Under the pieces are notes generated by a model. That model made no database searches. It saw only the letters and a list, made by a program, of their open reading frames with translations, and was not told the origin of the DNA. From Microbacteriaceae bacterium (lineage in GTDB: Bacteria; Actinomycetota; Actinomycetes; Actinomycetales; Microbacteriaceae), in the NCBI GenBank assembly GCA_025352325.1, contig JANXTR010000004.1, positions 1-64,000 of the forward strand: a stretch of DNA of 64,000 bases, given 5' to 3'. Position 1 is the first letter of the stretch; every line of letters begins with the position of its first letter. A program made the position numbers and the translations under genes. Below are positions 17,570-26,941 of the stretch, in pieces.

Positions 17570-20238
17570 GCGTCCACATCACCGTCGACGGCAAGCTGAT
17601 CGAGATCGAGCCTCGTGCCGGTCAGGTGCTGCGCACCGTGCTGCGGGGCGCCGGGATCACCTCCGTCAACAGAGGCTGCGACGCCGGCGACTGCGGGGCC
17701 TGCTCGGTGCTCGTGGACGGATCGGCGGTGCACTCCTGCCTGTTCCCGGCGCACCGGCTCGACGGGCAGACGGTGACGACCGTGGCGGGTCTGGGCAGCG
17801 AGCGCTCGCCACATCCGGTGCAGACAGCCTTCGTCGAGGCCGCCGCGTTCCAGTGCGGATTCTGCACGGCGGGAATGATCGTGACCGCCTCCACCTTCGA
17901 CGAGGCCGAGCTCGACGAGTTGCCCCGGATGCTGAAGGGCAACCTCTGCCGCTGCACCGGGTACCGCAGCATCCACGACGCGCTGCGCGCGGTGCGCAAT
18001 GTCGAGCAGCCCGAGGCCGGACAGGCGGCCACCCGCTCTGTCCGCGCCCCCGCCGCGTGGCGGGTGGTCACCGGGCGCGAGGAGTACACGCTCGACGGGC
18101 CCGACTCCGAGTACCGCACGGGGGCGAGCGACACCACCGCGCTGCTGCACCTCGCGGTGCTCGGCAGCCCGCACCCGCACGCGCGCATCCTGTCGATCGA
18201 CACCAGCGCGGCCGAGGCGATGCCCGGCGTGCGGCTGGTGCTCACCCATCGCGATTCCCCGGCCACCGCGTTCTCGACGGGCCGCCACCAGGACCGCCTC
18301 GAGGACCCGGACGACACCCACGTGCTCGACGAGGTCGTGCGGTTCCACGGGCAGCGGGTCGCGGCCGTCGTCGCCGACTCGCTCGCCGATGCGCAACGCG
18401 CGCTCGGCGCGATCGTCGTCGAGTACGAGCTGCTTCCCGCCGTCTTCGACCCGGATCTCGCGCGGCAGCCGGGCGCGCCGCTCGTGCATCCCGAGCTGAC
18501 TGCGGAGGCCCGAGCCGCCGCGCCCGAGCGCAACACCGTCGCCGAGGAGCACGGCGAGCGCGGCGACGTGGCGGCCGCCCTCGCCACGGCCGAGGCGTCC
18601 GGCGCCACCGTCAGCGGCACCTGGAACACCGCGCGGGTCACCCACGCAGCGCTCGAGACCCATGCAGCACGCGGCTGGCTGGACGCGGACGGTCGGCTCG
18701 TCATCCGGACCTCCAGTCAGGTGCCGTACCTGGTGCGCGACGAGGTGGCCCGGATCTTCGAGCTCGAGCCCCAGCGAGTGCGGGTGTTCGCGGCGCGCGT
18801 GGGCGGCGGCTTCGGCGGCAAGCAGGAGCTGCTCACCGAGGACCTGGTGGCGCTCGCCGTTCTGAAGCTCGGACGCGCGGTGCAGTACGAGTTCACGCGC
18901 GGTGACGAGTTCACGATCGCGCCGCTGCGGCATCCCATGACCGTCTCGGTGCGCCTCGGAGCAACGGCCGACGGCATCCTCACCGCGATCGCGGTCGACC
19001 AGCTCATGGATACCGGGGCATACGGCAACCACGGCATCGGAGTCATGTACCACTCGGTGCACGAGTCGGTCGCGGTGTACCGCTGCGCCAACGTGCGGGT
19101 GGATGCCCAGTCGGTCTACACGAACAACCCGCCGGCGGGCGCCTTCCGCGGCTACGGCCTCGGGCAGGTGATTTTCGCGGTCGAATCGGCGATGGATGAG
19201 CTGGCCCGCGAGCTCGGCATCGACCCGTTCGAACTGCGGCGCCGCAATGTGGTCGTCCCGGGGGATCCGCTGCTCACCATCCACGAGGAGGAGGACAAGG
19301 ACATCGCGTACCGCGGCGCGCACGGCGCCGGGCAATGCCTGGATCTCGTCGAGGCTGCGCTCGCCGCGCCCGGCGGACTCCCGGTGCCGGAGGGCTGGAG
19401 CGTCGGCACCGGGATGGCGCTCGCCATGATCGCGACCGTCCCGCCGCGCGGGCACTTCGCGGATGCCACGATCCGAGCGCTTGACGTGCCCGCGGATGTC
19501 GACGGCTCGACACCAGACGGCGCGCTCTTCGAACTCGAGGTGGGCACGGCGGAGTTCGGCAACGGCTCCACCACCGTGCACGCGCAGCTCGCCTCACAGG
19601 TGCTCGGCACGACGCCGGAGCGGATCCGGATCCGCCAGTCGGACACCGACCTCCCCGGTCACGACACCGGGGCGTACGGCTCCACCGGCACGGTCGTGGC
19701 GGGCATGGCCGTGTACCGGGCTGCGACGGCGCTGGCCGAGCAGCTCGCGAGCGGCGGAGCCCGCGAAGCGACCGGCCACTCCGACGGGACGCCCCGATCG
19801 GTGGCGTTCAACGTGCACGGCATGCGGGTGGCCGTGCAGCCCGGAACCGGCGAGGTGCTCATCTTGCGCAGCATCCAGGCCGCAGATGCCGGCACCGTGC
19901 TCAACCCCGAGCAGTTGCGGGGGCAGATCGAGGGCGGCACCGCGCAGGCGATCGGCAGCGCGCTCTACGAGGAGGTGCGGGTCGACGCCGGCGGCGAGAT
20001 CACGACCGTCGCGTTCCGCAACTACCGGGTGCCGAAGTTCGGCGACGTGCCGGTCACCGAGGTGCTCTTCGCCAAGACCCACGACCCGCTGGGTCCGCTC
20101 GGCGCGAAGTCGATGAGCGAGGCGCCCTACAACCCGGTGGCCCCGGCTCTCGCGAACGCGATCCGGGATGCGATCGGGGTTCGACCGCACGCGCTGCCGA
20201 TGACGCGGGATGTCGTGTGGCGGTTGGTCAACCTTTAG
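17566..20238 (+). CDS. Xanthine dehydrogenase-type subunit: fused 2Fe-2S and molybdopterin domains
   Basis: An 890-residue fusion. Residues 1-150 bind two 2Fe-2S clusters (GCDAGDCGACSVLVDG with a later HSCL; CGFCTAGM and GNLCRCTGYRSI). From about 165 onward is the molybdopterin part, with GGGFGGKQ, AFRGYGLGQ holding the Arg used for purine binding, and GAKSMSEAP with the putative catalytic Glu. Bacterial enzymes usually encode these as separate chains or in a different order. It should convert xanthine to urate for the uricase at 37.7 kb. ATG 17566 overlaps the previous stop. The stop overlaps the convergent XdhC gene end. Confidence 0.88.
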   Translation: MSVHITVDGKLIEIEPRAGQVLRTVLRGAGITSVNRGCDAGDCGACSVLVDGSAVHSCLFPAHRLDGQTVTTVAGLGSERSPHPVQTAFVEAAAFQCGFCTAGMIVTASTFDEAELDELPRMLKGNLCRCTGYRSIHDALRAVRNVEQPEAGQAATRSVRAPAAWRVVTGREEYTLDGPDSEYRTGASDTTALLHLAVLGSPHPHARILSIDTSAAEAMPGVRLVLTHRDSPATAFSTGRHQDRLEDPDDTHVLDEVVRFHGQRVAAVVADSLADAQRALGAIVVEYELLPAVFDPDLARQPGAPLVHPELTAEARAAAPERNTVAEEHGERGDVAAALATAEASGATVSGTWNTARVTHAALETHAARGWLDADGRLVIRTSSQVPYLVRDEVARIFELEPQRVRVFAARVGGGFGGKQELLTEDLVALAVLKLGRAVQYEFTRGDEFTIAPLRHPMTVSVRLGATADGILTAIAVDQLMDTGAYGNHGIGVMYHSVHESVAVYRCANVRVDAQSVYTNNPPAGAFRGYGLGQVIFAVESAMDELARELGIDPFELRRRNVVVPGDPLLTIHEEEDKDIAYRGAHGAGQCLDLVEAALAAPGGLPVPEGWSVGTGMALAMIATVPPRGHFADATIRALDVPADVDGSTPDGALFELEVGTAEFGNGSTTVHAQLASQVLGTTPERIRIRQSDTDLPGHDTGAYGSTGTVVAGMAVYRAATALAEQLASGGAREATGHSDGTPRSVAFNVHGMRVAVQPGTGEVLILRSIQAADAGTVLNPEQLRGQIEGGTAQAIGSALYEEVRVDAGGEITTVAFRNYRVPKFGDVPVTEVLFAKTHDPLGPLGAKSMSEAPYNPVAPALANAIRDAIGVRPHALPMTRDVVWRLVNL

Positions 20239-21206
20239 CTCGCGGCTCGCGCATGGATCGCGCCGTCGAGCACACTCAGGGGGCGGCGGCTTGCGGCGGT
20301 CCGGTCAGCAAGGACCTCGGCGATGATCGAGACCGCGGTCTCCTCCGGGGTGGAGGCGCCGAGGTCGAGGCCGATGGGCGAGTGCAGGCGAGCGAGGGCC
20401 TCGGGTTCGACGCCGAGTTCGCGCAGCGCATCCATCCGTTGGGCGTGCGTGCGCCGCGACCCCATCGCTCCGACGTAGCCGGCCGGGGAGCGCAGGGCGA
20501 CCGCGAGGGCGTCGGCGTCGAAGCGGTCGTCGTGACTCAGCAGGCAGATCACGCTGCGCCCGTCGATCACGGTGCGCTCGAGATACTCGGGCGGCCACTC
20601 GACGGCGAGCTCGGCACCCGGGAAGCGCGCCGCGGTCGTGAACAGCTCCCGCGGATCGCACACCGTCACCTCGTAGCCGAGCACCTGTGCGGCGTTGCTC
20701 AGAGCAGTGGAGTACTCCATGGCCCCCACGATGATCATGCGCGCTGGCGGGGTGCGGGAGTCGAGGTAGAGGGCGTCGCAGAGGTCGGTGCGGTAGCCCT
20801 GTGCGGTCAAGCTCACCCGGGCGCTCTGACCGGATGCGGCACGCCGCAGTTCGGCGATCGTGGCGGCATCGGCCGCGGCATCCGGTCGCAGCAGGGCGAG
20901 GTGGATGCGCAGGAGTCCCCCGCAGCTGAGGCCCACCCCCAGCGCCGCCTCGTCGCTGACACCGAACTCGACCGTGCGGGTGCGGCCGTCATCGAGCACC
21001 CGCTCGGCGATCTCGACCGTCGCGCCCTCGACGCAGCCGCCGGCGATGCTGCCAATCACGGATTCACCATCCCACGCCATCGAGGTGCCCAGCGTCCGCG
21101 GCGAACTGCCGTCGATGCCGACGACCGTCGCCACCACGATCGGCCCGCCGGGCCGCTGGTCTGAGCCATCGAGCCGGGCGAGCAGACGGGTAGCCAACTC
21201 GAGCAT
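20235..21206 (-). CDS. XdhC/CoxI family protein (molybdenum cofactor maturation)
   Basis: A 323-residue protein with the XdhC/CoxI N-terminal domain (GSSPRTLGTSMAWDGESVIG and GGCVEGATVE, with the conserved Cys). A Rossmann C-terminal domain follows (MIIVGAMEYSTALSNAAQ, then VICLLSHDDRFD, then GYVGAMGSRRTHAQR). The family binds molybdenum cofactor and aids its sulfuration and insertion into xanthine dehydrogenase. ATG 21206. Its stop overlaps the stop of the dehydrogenase gene on the other strand, so it is convergent and not in that operon. Confidence 0.88.
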   Translation of the reverse strand: MLELATRLLARLDGSDQRPGGPIVVATVVGIDGSSPRTLGTSMAWDGESVIGSIAGGCVEGATVEIAERVLDDGRTRTVEFGVSDEAALGVGLSCGGLLRIHLALLRPDAAADAATIAELRRAASGQSARVSLTAQGYRTDLCDALYLDSRTPPARMIIVGAMEYSTALSNAAQVLGYEVTVCDPRELFTTAARFPGAELAVEWPPEYLERTVIDGRSVICLLSHDDRFDADALAVALRSPAGYVGAMGSRRTHAQRMDALRELGVEPEALARLHSPIGLDLGASTPEETAVSIIAEVLADRTAASRRPLSVLDGAIHARAAS

Positions 21207-21311
21207 GGTTTCAGCGTGACACACCGAGGTTGCGGATGTGCGTTTCGCCGCCCTGATCGGGATTCCGGCGGTCGACACGCGCCCGCAACATCCGGGTGCG
21301 AGGATCGACCC

Positions 21312-22643
21312 ATGCTGCGACTCACCGGCGCGACCGCGATCGTCATCGACGCAACGACTGAGGCGAGCGGTGAACTGCTGCTCGACGGGGCGCAGGTCGC
21401 CGTGGCAGGGGCGGACGGAGCCACCTCGCGCGACATGAGCGGTGTCACCTCGCTCGACGTGAGCGGCTGCGTCATCACCCCCGGCCTGGTGAACGCGCAC
21501 CACCACCTGCTGCAGAGCGCGTTCCGCACTCTGCCGGGGACCCGTGGTGTGCCGATGGCGGAATGGCTGCCCGCGATGGCGGGGGCATATGCCCGCGTCG
21601 GCATCGATCCCGAGCTGGTGGCGATCTCGACGCGGATCGGCGTGGCCGAGGGGCTGCTGAGCGGGGTGACGACGGTCGCCGACCACATGCTCAACTGGGC
21701 GGGAGCTCCGCTGGTCGAGAGCGTCCGGATCGCGATCTCGATCGCCGAGGCGGCACGCTCCCTCGGCGGTCGGCTGGTGTTCGTGCGGGGGTCGGCGCGC
21801 GACGATCCCGAGATGGCGGCATCCTCGGCCGAAGCGATTGTCAACAATTTGCTCCCGGGAGCACGCGGCGGAGTGAGCGACGACAAGATGCTGCAGCTCG
21901 CGGTCGGTCCGGCCGGCGTGCACAGCGACTCCCGCGAGACCTTCGAGCTGCTCGGCGAGGTGGCGGCGCGCCACGGACTCCGTCGTCGCACGCAGGCCAA
22001 CGAGCAGGTGGACGTGGCGATCGCACTCGAGAAGTACGGGCGTCGTCCGCTGGATCTGCTCGAGGACTGGGGTTGGCTCGCCGACGACGTCACCATCGCG
22101 CACCTGGTCGCGGTGACCGACGACGAGATCCGGCGGCTCGCGGCAGCCGGCGTGACCGGGACGCACGCGCCGGGCTGCGACGTGCCAATGGGCTGGGGCA
22201 TCGCCGCGGTGGCAGCGCTGCGCGACGCCGGCATCGTGCTCGGGCTCGGCACGAGCGGCGGCGGCTCGAATGACGCGGGACACCTGCTGGCGGATGCCCG
22301 GCTCGCCATGCAGGTCTCGGCACTGGTCGGCCCGCAGCTCTCGGCGCGCGAGGTGCTCGCGATGGCGACCGCCGGGTCCGCAGCCGGCCTCGGACGCGCG
22401 GAGCTCGGGCACCTGCGTGCTGGAGCCGCCGCCGACGTCTGCGTCTGGGACGTGTCCGGCGTTGCGGACGCCGGGGTCGCCGACCCCGTCGCCGGACTCC
22501 TCTGGGCCGCCCCCGGCCGACGGCCGCGGCATGTGCTCGTCGGGGGCGAGTTCGTGGTGCGCGACTACGAGCTGGTTCACGCCGAAGAGGGCGAACTCGT
22601 GGCACGCCTGAACGAACGCCTGGCGCGAACACGGGTGGTCTGA
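21312..22643 (+). CDS. Amidohydrolase superfamily protein with atypical metal site
   Basis: The 443-residue protein aligns by eye with 8-oxoguanine/guanine deaminase-like amidohydrolases: NAHHHLLQSAFRTLPGTR, KYGRRPLDLLEDWGWL, VTIAHLVAVTDDEI and GRAELGHLRAGAAADV. Key positions differ. The usual HTHLAE reads RTQANE. The SSN motif after HCP reads GCD in THAPGCDVPMGWG. The Asp in GVDGSASND is Ser in GTSGGGSND. Two metal/catalytic ligands are therefore missing, so hydrolase activity is doubtful unless the site is rearranged. ATG 21312. Neighbours are XdhC (divergent) and an epoxide hydrolase. Confidence 0.75.
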   Translation: MLRLTGATAIVIDATTEASGELLLDGAQVAVAGADGATSRDMSGVTSLDVSGCVITPGLVNAHHHLLQSAFRTLPGTRGVPMAEWLPAMAGAYARVGIDPELVAISTRIGVAEGLLSGVTTVADHMLNWAGAPLVESVRIAISIAEAARSLGGRLVFVRGSARDDPEMAASSAEAIVNNLLPGARGGVSDDKMLQLAVGPAGVHSDSRETFELLGEVAARHGLRRRTQANEQVDVAIALEKYGRRPLDLLEDWGWLADDVTIAHLVAVTDDEIRRLAAAGVTGTHAPGCDVPMGWGIAAVAALRDAGIVLGLGTSGGGSNDAGHLLADARLAMQVSALVGPQLSAREVLAMATAGSAAGLGRAELGHLRAGAAADVCVWDVSGVADAGVADPVAGLLWAAPGRRPRHVLVGGEFVVRDYELVHAEEGELVARLNERLARTRVV

Positions 22644-22671
22644 GGTCGCAGGTGTGACCCACACTGGGACG

Positions 22672-23763
22672 ATGATCGAGCCCTTTGCCATCGACATCCC
22701 CGACGCCGAACTTGACGAGCTGCGCCGTCGGCTGCGCGACACCCGCTGGCCCGACGATCTCGGGGACGACTGGGCGCGCGGCACGAAGCCGTCGACGCTG
22801 CGTACCTTCGTCGACTACTGGGCCGACGACTTCGACTGGCGAGCGGTCGAGGCGCGCCTCAACGGCTACGAGCACGTGCGGGTCGAGGTCGAGACGCCGG
22901 TCGGGCCCACCCGCATCCATGCCATGCTCGCCGGGGACCCGGCCGCTCCCCCGCTGCTGTTGTTGCACGGTTGGCCCGACAGCTTCCTGCGCTTCGAGCC
23001 GCTCATCGCGCTGCTGGGCGAGCGATTCCGGCTGATCATGCCGAGCATCCCGGGCTACGGGTTCAGCGACCGACCGCGCATGCCAGCCGGACCGATCTAC
23101 GCCGCGGACACCGTTGCCCAGCTCATGACCGAGCTCGGCCATCCGGTCTTCGACGTACACGGGGGCGACATCGGCGGCAGCATCGCCGATCATCTGGCGG
23201 CGCGGCATCCGGATCGCGTGGCGCGGGTGCACCTGACCACCATCCCGACCATGCGGCTCGGCCTGCTCGACGCGGCGGAGCGAACAGCGGAGGAGGTCGC
23301 CTACTCGGACTGGTACACGCAATGGGGCAATCTCGAGGGAGCGTACGCCCTGGAGATGCGCACGAAACCCCAGACCATCGGTGCGGCTCTCAGCGACTCA
23401 CCGGCCGGACTCGGCAGCTGGTTCCTGGAGAAGTACCACGCCTGGGCAGACGGCGACGACCCGCTCGAGATCTTCGGGCTCGAGGTGCTCGCGACGAACG
23501 CGACCCTGTACTGGGTCACCGGCACCGCCGCCTCCGCCGCTCGCTACTACCGCGAGACCCGTGTCGACGGACCGGCGGGTGCGGTGACCGCGCCGGTCGC
23601 GGTCGCGGTGTTCCCGGGCGACATCGCGGTGCCGCCGCGCGCCTTCGCGGAGCGGTACTACGACATCCGGCGCTGGACGGTCATGCCTCGGGGCGGGCAC
23701 TTCCCCGCCTGGGAGGTGCCGGAGCTGCTGGCCGACGACCTGATCGCGTTCTTCACGCGCTGA
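22672..23763 (+). CDS. Epoxide hydrolase (alpha/beta hydrolase fold)
   Basis: The 363-residue protein starts with the epoxide hydrolase N-terminal domain (FAIDIPDAELDELRRRLRDT). It has the oxyanion loop HGWPDS near residue 103 and the nucleophile Asp in VHGGDIGGSIAD near 160. A catalytic His sits in PRGGHFPAWEVPELL at the C-terminus, plus cap-domain Tyr residues. This fits microsomal-type EHs. ATG 22672 is preferred; GTG 22654 would add six residues. It follows the amidohydrolase gene by 28 bp, suggesting co-transcription. The link to purine use is unclear. Confidence 0.88.
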   Translation: MIEPFAIDIPDAELDELRRRLRDTRWPDDLGDDWARGTKPSTLRTFVDYWADDFDWRAVEARLNGYEHVRVEVETPVGPTRIHAMLAGDPAAPPLLLLHGWPDSFLRFEPLIALLGERFRLIMPSIPGYGFSDRPRMPAGPIYAADTVAQLMTELGHPVFDVHGGDIGGSIADHLAARHPDRVARVHLTTIPTMRLGLLDAAERTAEEVAYSDWYTQWGNLEGAYALEMRTKPQTIGAALSDSPAGLGSWFLEKYHAWADGDDPLEIFGLEVLATNATLYWVTGTAASAARYYRETRVDGPAGAVTAPVAVAVFPGDIAVPPRAFAERYYDIRRWTVMPRGGHFPAWEVPELLADDLIAFFTR

Positions 23764-23808
23764 CTCGCGGGATTCCGTGAGAGTACGGATTCATCGGTGC
23801 TCTCGACG

Positions 23809-23838
23809 GTGAGAGTACGCAGATGTACGTACTCTCGC
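23809..23838. terminator. Bidirectional hairpin between convergent genes
   Basis: Perfect 9-bp stem GAGAGTACG/CGTACTCTC around CAGATGTA, extended by a T-G and a G-C pair. It lies between the convergent epoxide hydrolase and creatininase-family genes. The sequence GTGAGAGTACG is repeated directly at 23777-23787, so the hairpin may derive from a repeat. Confidence 0.5.
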
Positions 23839-23844
23839 GGTGGC

Positions 23845-24633
23845 CTAGGGGCGCGGTGGCAGGGTGAAGCGGTCGATCTCGTGCAGAGCCGCGACCGCGA
23901 GCTCAATCGAGGTGTCGAAGCCGCGCTTGCCGGCCTCCGCGTTCGCCCCGGTCGGGTCGCCGATCACGCCGCTCGGCCCGAAGTCGTCGCTGATCCAGCC
24001 GAACGACACCGGCTTCGCGTTGAAGCCGATCTGCTCGAAGTCGGCCATGTACTCCGGCACGTTGCGCGCGAACAGCGACTCATCGACGAGGTCGGGGCGC
24101 AGGTGCATGATGGCCGAGGTCTCGGCATAGCCGCCGTGAATGCCCTGGCCGAACTCGTCCGGTTCGCCGTCCGCGCCGGTCCCTGCGGCGATCCGCAAGG
24201 CGGGCATGGTGAAGGTCTGCAGGCCGAACATCCGGCGCAGCTGACGGTTCGCGACCTGCAGCAACGCGATGTTGCCGCCGTGGCCGTTCATGAACACAAT
24301 CTTCGTCGCCGGGGTGTTCGCCACTGAGCGACCGATGTCTTCGAGCACCGACATCAGAGTGGATGCGCTGAGCCAGAGAGTCCCGGGCGCCCAGTAATGC
24401 TCGTCCGACTTGCCCACCGACAGGGTCGGCAGCTGCCACAGGTCGAGGCCTGCCTCGACGCCGGCGGACACGGCGGCGCTCGCGGCGGCTTCGGCCATCA
24501 GCGCGTCCGTGATCAGCGGCAGGTGCGGCCCGTGGTGCTCAATCGCGCCGATCGGCACGATCAGGATCGAGCGATCGGTCAGGGTGGTCGAGACGGCGGG
24601 GCCGCTCAACTCGGCGAACAGGCGACGGGCCAC
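23845..24633 (-). CDS. Creatininase family protein
   Basis: A 262-residue metal-dependent amidohydrolase-like protein. VPIGAIEHHGPHLPLITDAL supplies the Glu/His/Asp metal ligands, NGHGGNIALLQVANR follows, and GGYAETSAIMHLRPDLV supplies the second Glu. Members hydrolyse creatinine or act as formamide hydrolases in deazapurine/riboflavin pathways, so the substrate is open. GTG 24633 precedes ARRLFAELSG and has AAAGG about 10 bases upstream. Last gene of the ABC transporter operon, which suggests that it acts on the imported compound. Confidence 0.85.
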   Translation of the reverse strand: MARRLFAELSGPAVSTTLTDRSILIVPIGAIEHHGPHLPLITDALMAEAAASAAVSAGVEAGLDLWQLPTLSVGKSDEHYWAPGTLWLSASTLMSVLEDIGRSVANTPATKIVFMNGHGGNIALLQVANRQLRRMFGLQTFTMPALRIAAGTGADGEPDEFGQGIHGGYAETSAIMHLRPDLVDESLFARNVPEYMADFEQIGFNAKPVSFGWISDDFGPSGVIGDPTGANAEAGKRGFDTSIELAVAALHEIDRFTLPPRP

Positions 24634-24742
24634 GAGGTGCTGCCTTTCAGAAGTGGTGGAGCGAGGAGATCGTGGCGACGCCCCCGGCCCGATCCGCCGA
24701 AGCGGAGCGGAACCAGGGGCGCCGTCGAGTGAGACGTGGGTA

Positions 24743-25915
24743 CTACTTGAGCCCGATCGAGGTGTCGATGAACTCGTTGGTGTACAGGTCATCGGCCGTC
24801 AGCTTGGAGTCGATGGCTGTTCCGAGCTTGGTGTAGATCCCGGATGCGGTGGTGAAGAACTTGTCCATGCGCGCCTTGTCGAAGTCGCCGATGGTGGAGT
24901 TCGTTCCGTTGCTGACCAGCTTGTCGGCGATCATCGTCTTGCGCGAGTAATCGGCGACGGCCGGGCTGTAGACCCAGCCGGTCGCGTAGCCGGTTACCAG
25001 CGTCTGGATGAGCGCGTCAGCGGCCTTCGGATCGGCGAAGTAGTTGACCTCCTCCTGCTGCAGCACCGGAGTCAGCGCCTTCAGGCAGGGGGTCAACTTC
25101 TTGAAGTCTGCCGTGCGGACGGCCATCTCGGACTGGTACGGGTCCCATCCCGTGGACGACACCAGGGCGTAGTCGACCTTCTTGTTCCATGCCGGCACCT
25201 CGTGCTGATAGATGTACGGCTCAGCGGACGCGAAGCCCTGCTGGACGTCCTTGCCACCGGCGGCCACGAAGTTCGCGGGGGTTCCGTCGTAGCTGGAGTC
25301 CTGCTCCGCCTTCGTCATGTAACCGGCATCCGTCAGGTAGTCGATGTAGGCCGAACCCGCGAAGTAGCGCCAGACGCCGCCGGTCTTGGTCAGTGCCTGA
25401 CCAAGCTCCTTGATCGTCTTGACGTCGGGGTAGGTCTTCGGGTCCCACATGACCATGATCGGGCTCTCGTCGAGCGGCGCGAAGAAGGCCTTGGTCGGCG
25501 TCTTGGCCGAGTTGGCGATCTGGTCGTCCGTCGTGACGTAGCCCATCGTGATGCTGGTGTCGGTGTACATCTGCGCCGCAACGCCTGTGTAGCCGATGGC
25601 CGGGCCGCCTGCGCGGATCTCGACCTTGACGCCGGTCGACTTGCCGTCGAGCTCGAGGGTGCCAGAGACCGACTTCTTGTCGGAGTCGATGACCGCGTCC
25701 TTGCCAAGCATCTCGTAGAGGTGACCGTGCTCCGACTCGGGGTTCCAATCGGTCTGGATGACGATGGTGGCGGGACAGCCGGCTGCGGTGAGGTCGACCT
25801 TGGCGCTAGCCGCCGAGGCGGAGGTGCCGGAGGTCGTGGTCCCGGCGCAGGCTGCCAGGCTGGCGGCGAGCGCGAGTGCGCTGGCCACGGCCACCACGCG
25901 GTGGATCTTGTGCAT
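24743..25915 (-). CDS. ABC transporter substrate-binding lipoprotein (NMT1/THI5-like)
   Basis: A 390-residue lipoprotein: signal peptide with lipobox LAAC (near residues 20-23), then a periplasmic-binding fold with CPATIVIQTDWNPESEHGH and KDAVIDSDKKSVSGTLELDG. The TDWNPESEHGH start resembles riboflavin/pyrimidine-precursor (THI5/RibY-like) binding proteins. ATG 25915 is chosen because GAAAGAGA lies just upstream; a GTG/ATG codon set 15 bases earlier is weaker. The transporter probably imports a nitrogen heterocycle (inference from neighbours). Confidence 0.85.
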   Translation of the reverse strand: MHKIHRVVAVASALALAASLAACAGTTTSGTSASAASAKVDLTAAGCPATIVIQTDWNPESEHGHLYEMLGKDAVIDSDKKSVSGTLELDGKSTGVKVEIRAGGPAIGYTGVAAQMYTDTSITMGYVTTDDQIANSAKTPTKAFFAPLDESPIMVMWDPKTYPDVKTIKELGQALTKTGGVWRYFAGSAYIDYLTDAGYMTKAEQDSSYDGTPANFVAAGGKDVQQGFASAEPYIYQHEVPAWNKKVDYALVSSTGWDPYQSEMAVRTADFKKLTPCLKALTPVLQQEEVNYFADPKAADALIQTLVTGYATGWVYSPAVADYSRKTMIADKLVSNGTNSTIGDFDKARMDKFFTTASGIYTKLGTAIDSKLTADDLYTNEFIDTSIGLK

Positions 25916-26026
25916 GTGTCTCTCTTTCATCGTTCTGTGCGGTGCAGGAGGAGCGGTGCAAGGGATTGTGCGGGTGTTCGGTGCGGCTGTGATGCGGAGG
26001 GAAGCGAAGTGGTGCTGCGACGACGG

Positions 26027-26941
26027 TCAGTTGACGGGGTCGTACCACTTGCCGACGGCGATCTTGGCGATCAGTCCGAAGATGAAGAACATCGCGACGC
26101 CCAGGAGGGCCGAGGCGATGATGGCCGCGAACAGCTGCGGGTAGCTCAGCAGTCGCGCGTAGGTCTGCAGCAGGGTTCCGACGCCCGGCTGGCCGCGCTG
26201 GAAGAAGAAGTCGCCGACGATCGCTCCGACCACCGCGAGCCCGGCGGAGGTGCGCAGGCCCAGGAAGATCGACGGGAGCGCCGCCGGGTACATCAGCTTG
26301 GTGAGCACGGTCCACTTGCTGGCCTTCTGCAGCTGGAAGAGCTCGTGCTGCGAGCGCTCCACCGACTGCAGACCGAAGAGGGTGTTGGCGACCATCGGGA
26401 AGAGCGCGATCATCACGCAGACGACGACGCGGGCGTTGAACTCGTAGCCGAACCAGACGCCGATCAGCGGGACGAGCGCGAGGATCGGGATGCACTGCAG
26501 GATCACCGCGTAGGGGTAGGTGGAGCGCTGCACCCAGCGGGCCAGCGACATCGCCGTGGCCCAGCCGATGCCGAGCACCGCAGCGATGGCGAGGCCGGTG
26601 ATGGCGACGCCGGTGGTGCGCAGCACGGCGATGAGGATCTGCGAGCCGCTCGGCCCGCCGAATCCTTGGATGATCACCTGGTCGATCGTGGGCACCAAGA
26701 ACTTCTGCGTCGGCGCGAGGATCGCGTTGGCGCCGTACCAGATGATGACAATCACGACGAAGACGGCCAGCGGCGGCAGGGCGGCTCGCACGCCGCGCCG
26801 GATGCGCTCCGCCGGAGTCCTGACGGCCTCGCGGGAGACGGTCATGTCGACCGCGCTCACCGCCGAGCCATGGGGCGGGTCGACGTCGACGTTGTGAGCC
26901 AACTCGGTCGAGTCGACGGTGGTGGCTTCGGTGGCGCTCAT
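26027..26941 (-). CDS. ABC transporter permease (SsuC/TauC/RibX type)
   Basis: A 304-residue inner-membrane protein with six hydrophobic segments after a 70-residue cytoplasmic N-terminus. The BPD_transp_1 EAA region is VERSQHELFQLQKASKWTVL followed by TKLMYPAALPSIFLGLRTSAG. Start ATG 26941 overlaps the stop of the ATPase gene (ATGA), showing tight coupling. Confidence 0.9.
   Translation of the reverse strand: MSATEATTVDSTELAHNVDVDPPHGSAVSAVDMTVSREAVRTPAERIRRGVRAALPPLAVFVVIVIIWYGANAILAPTQKFLVPTIDQVIIQGFGGPSGSQILIAVLRTTGVAITGLAIAAVLGIGWATAMSLARWVQRSTYPYAVILQCIPILALVPLIGVWFGYEFNARVVVCVMIALFPMVANTLFGLQSVERSQHELFQLQKASKWTVLTKLMYPAALPSIFLGLRTSAGLAVVGAIVGDFFFQRGQPGVGTLLQTYARLLSYPQLFAAIIASALLGVAMFFIFGLIAKIAVGKWYDPVN

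Noticed and set aside
21204-21235. GTTTC and GTGAC motifs near the XdhC start as a fifth GlnR-like box
   Set aside because: The half-sites are only 3 bp apart instead of 6 and overlap the start codon.
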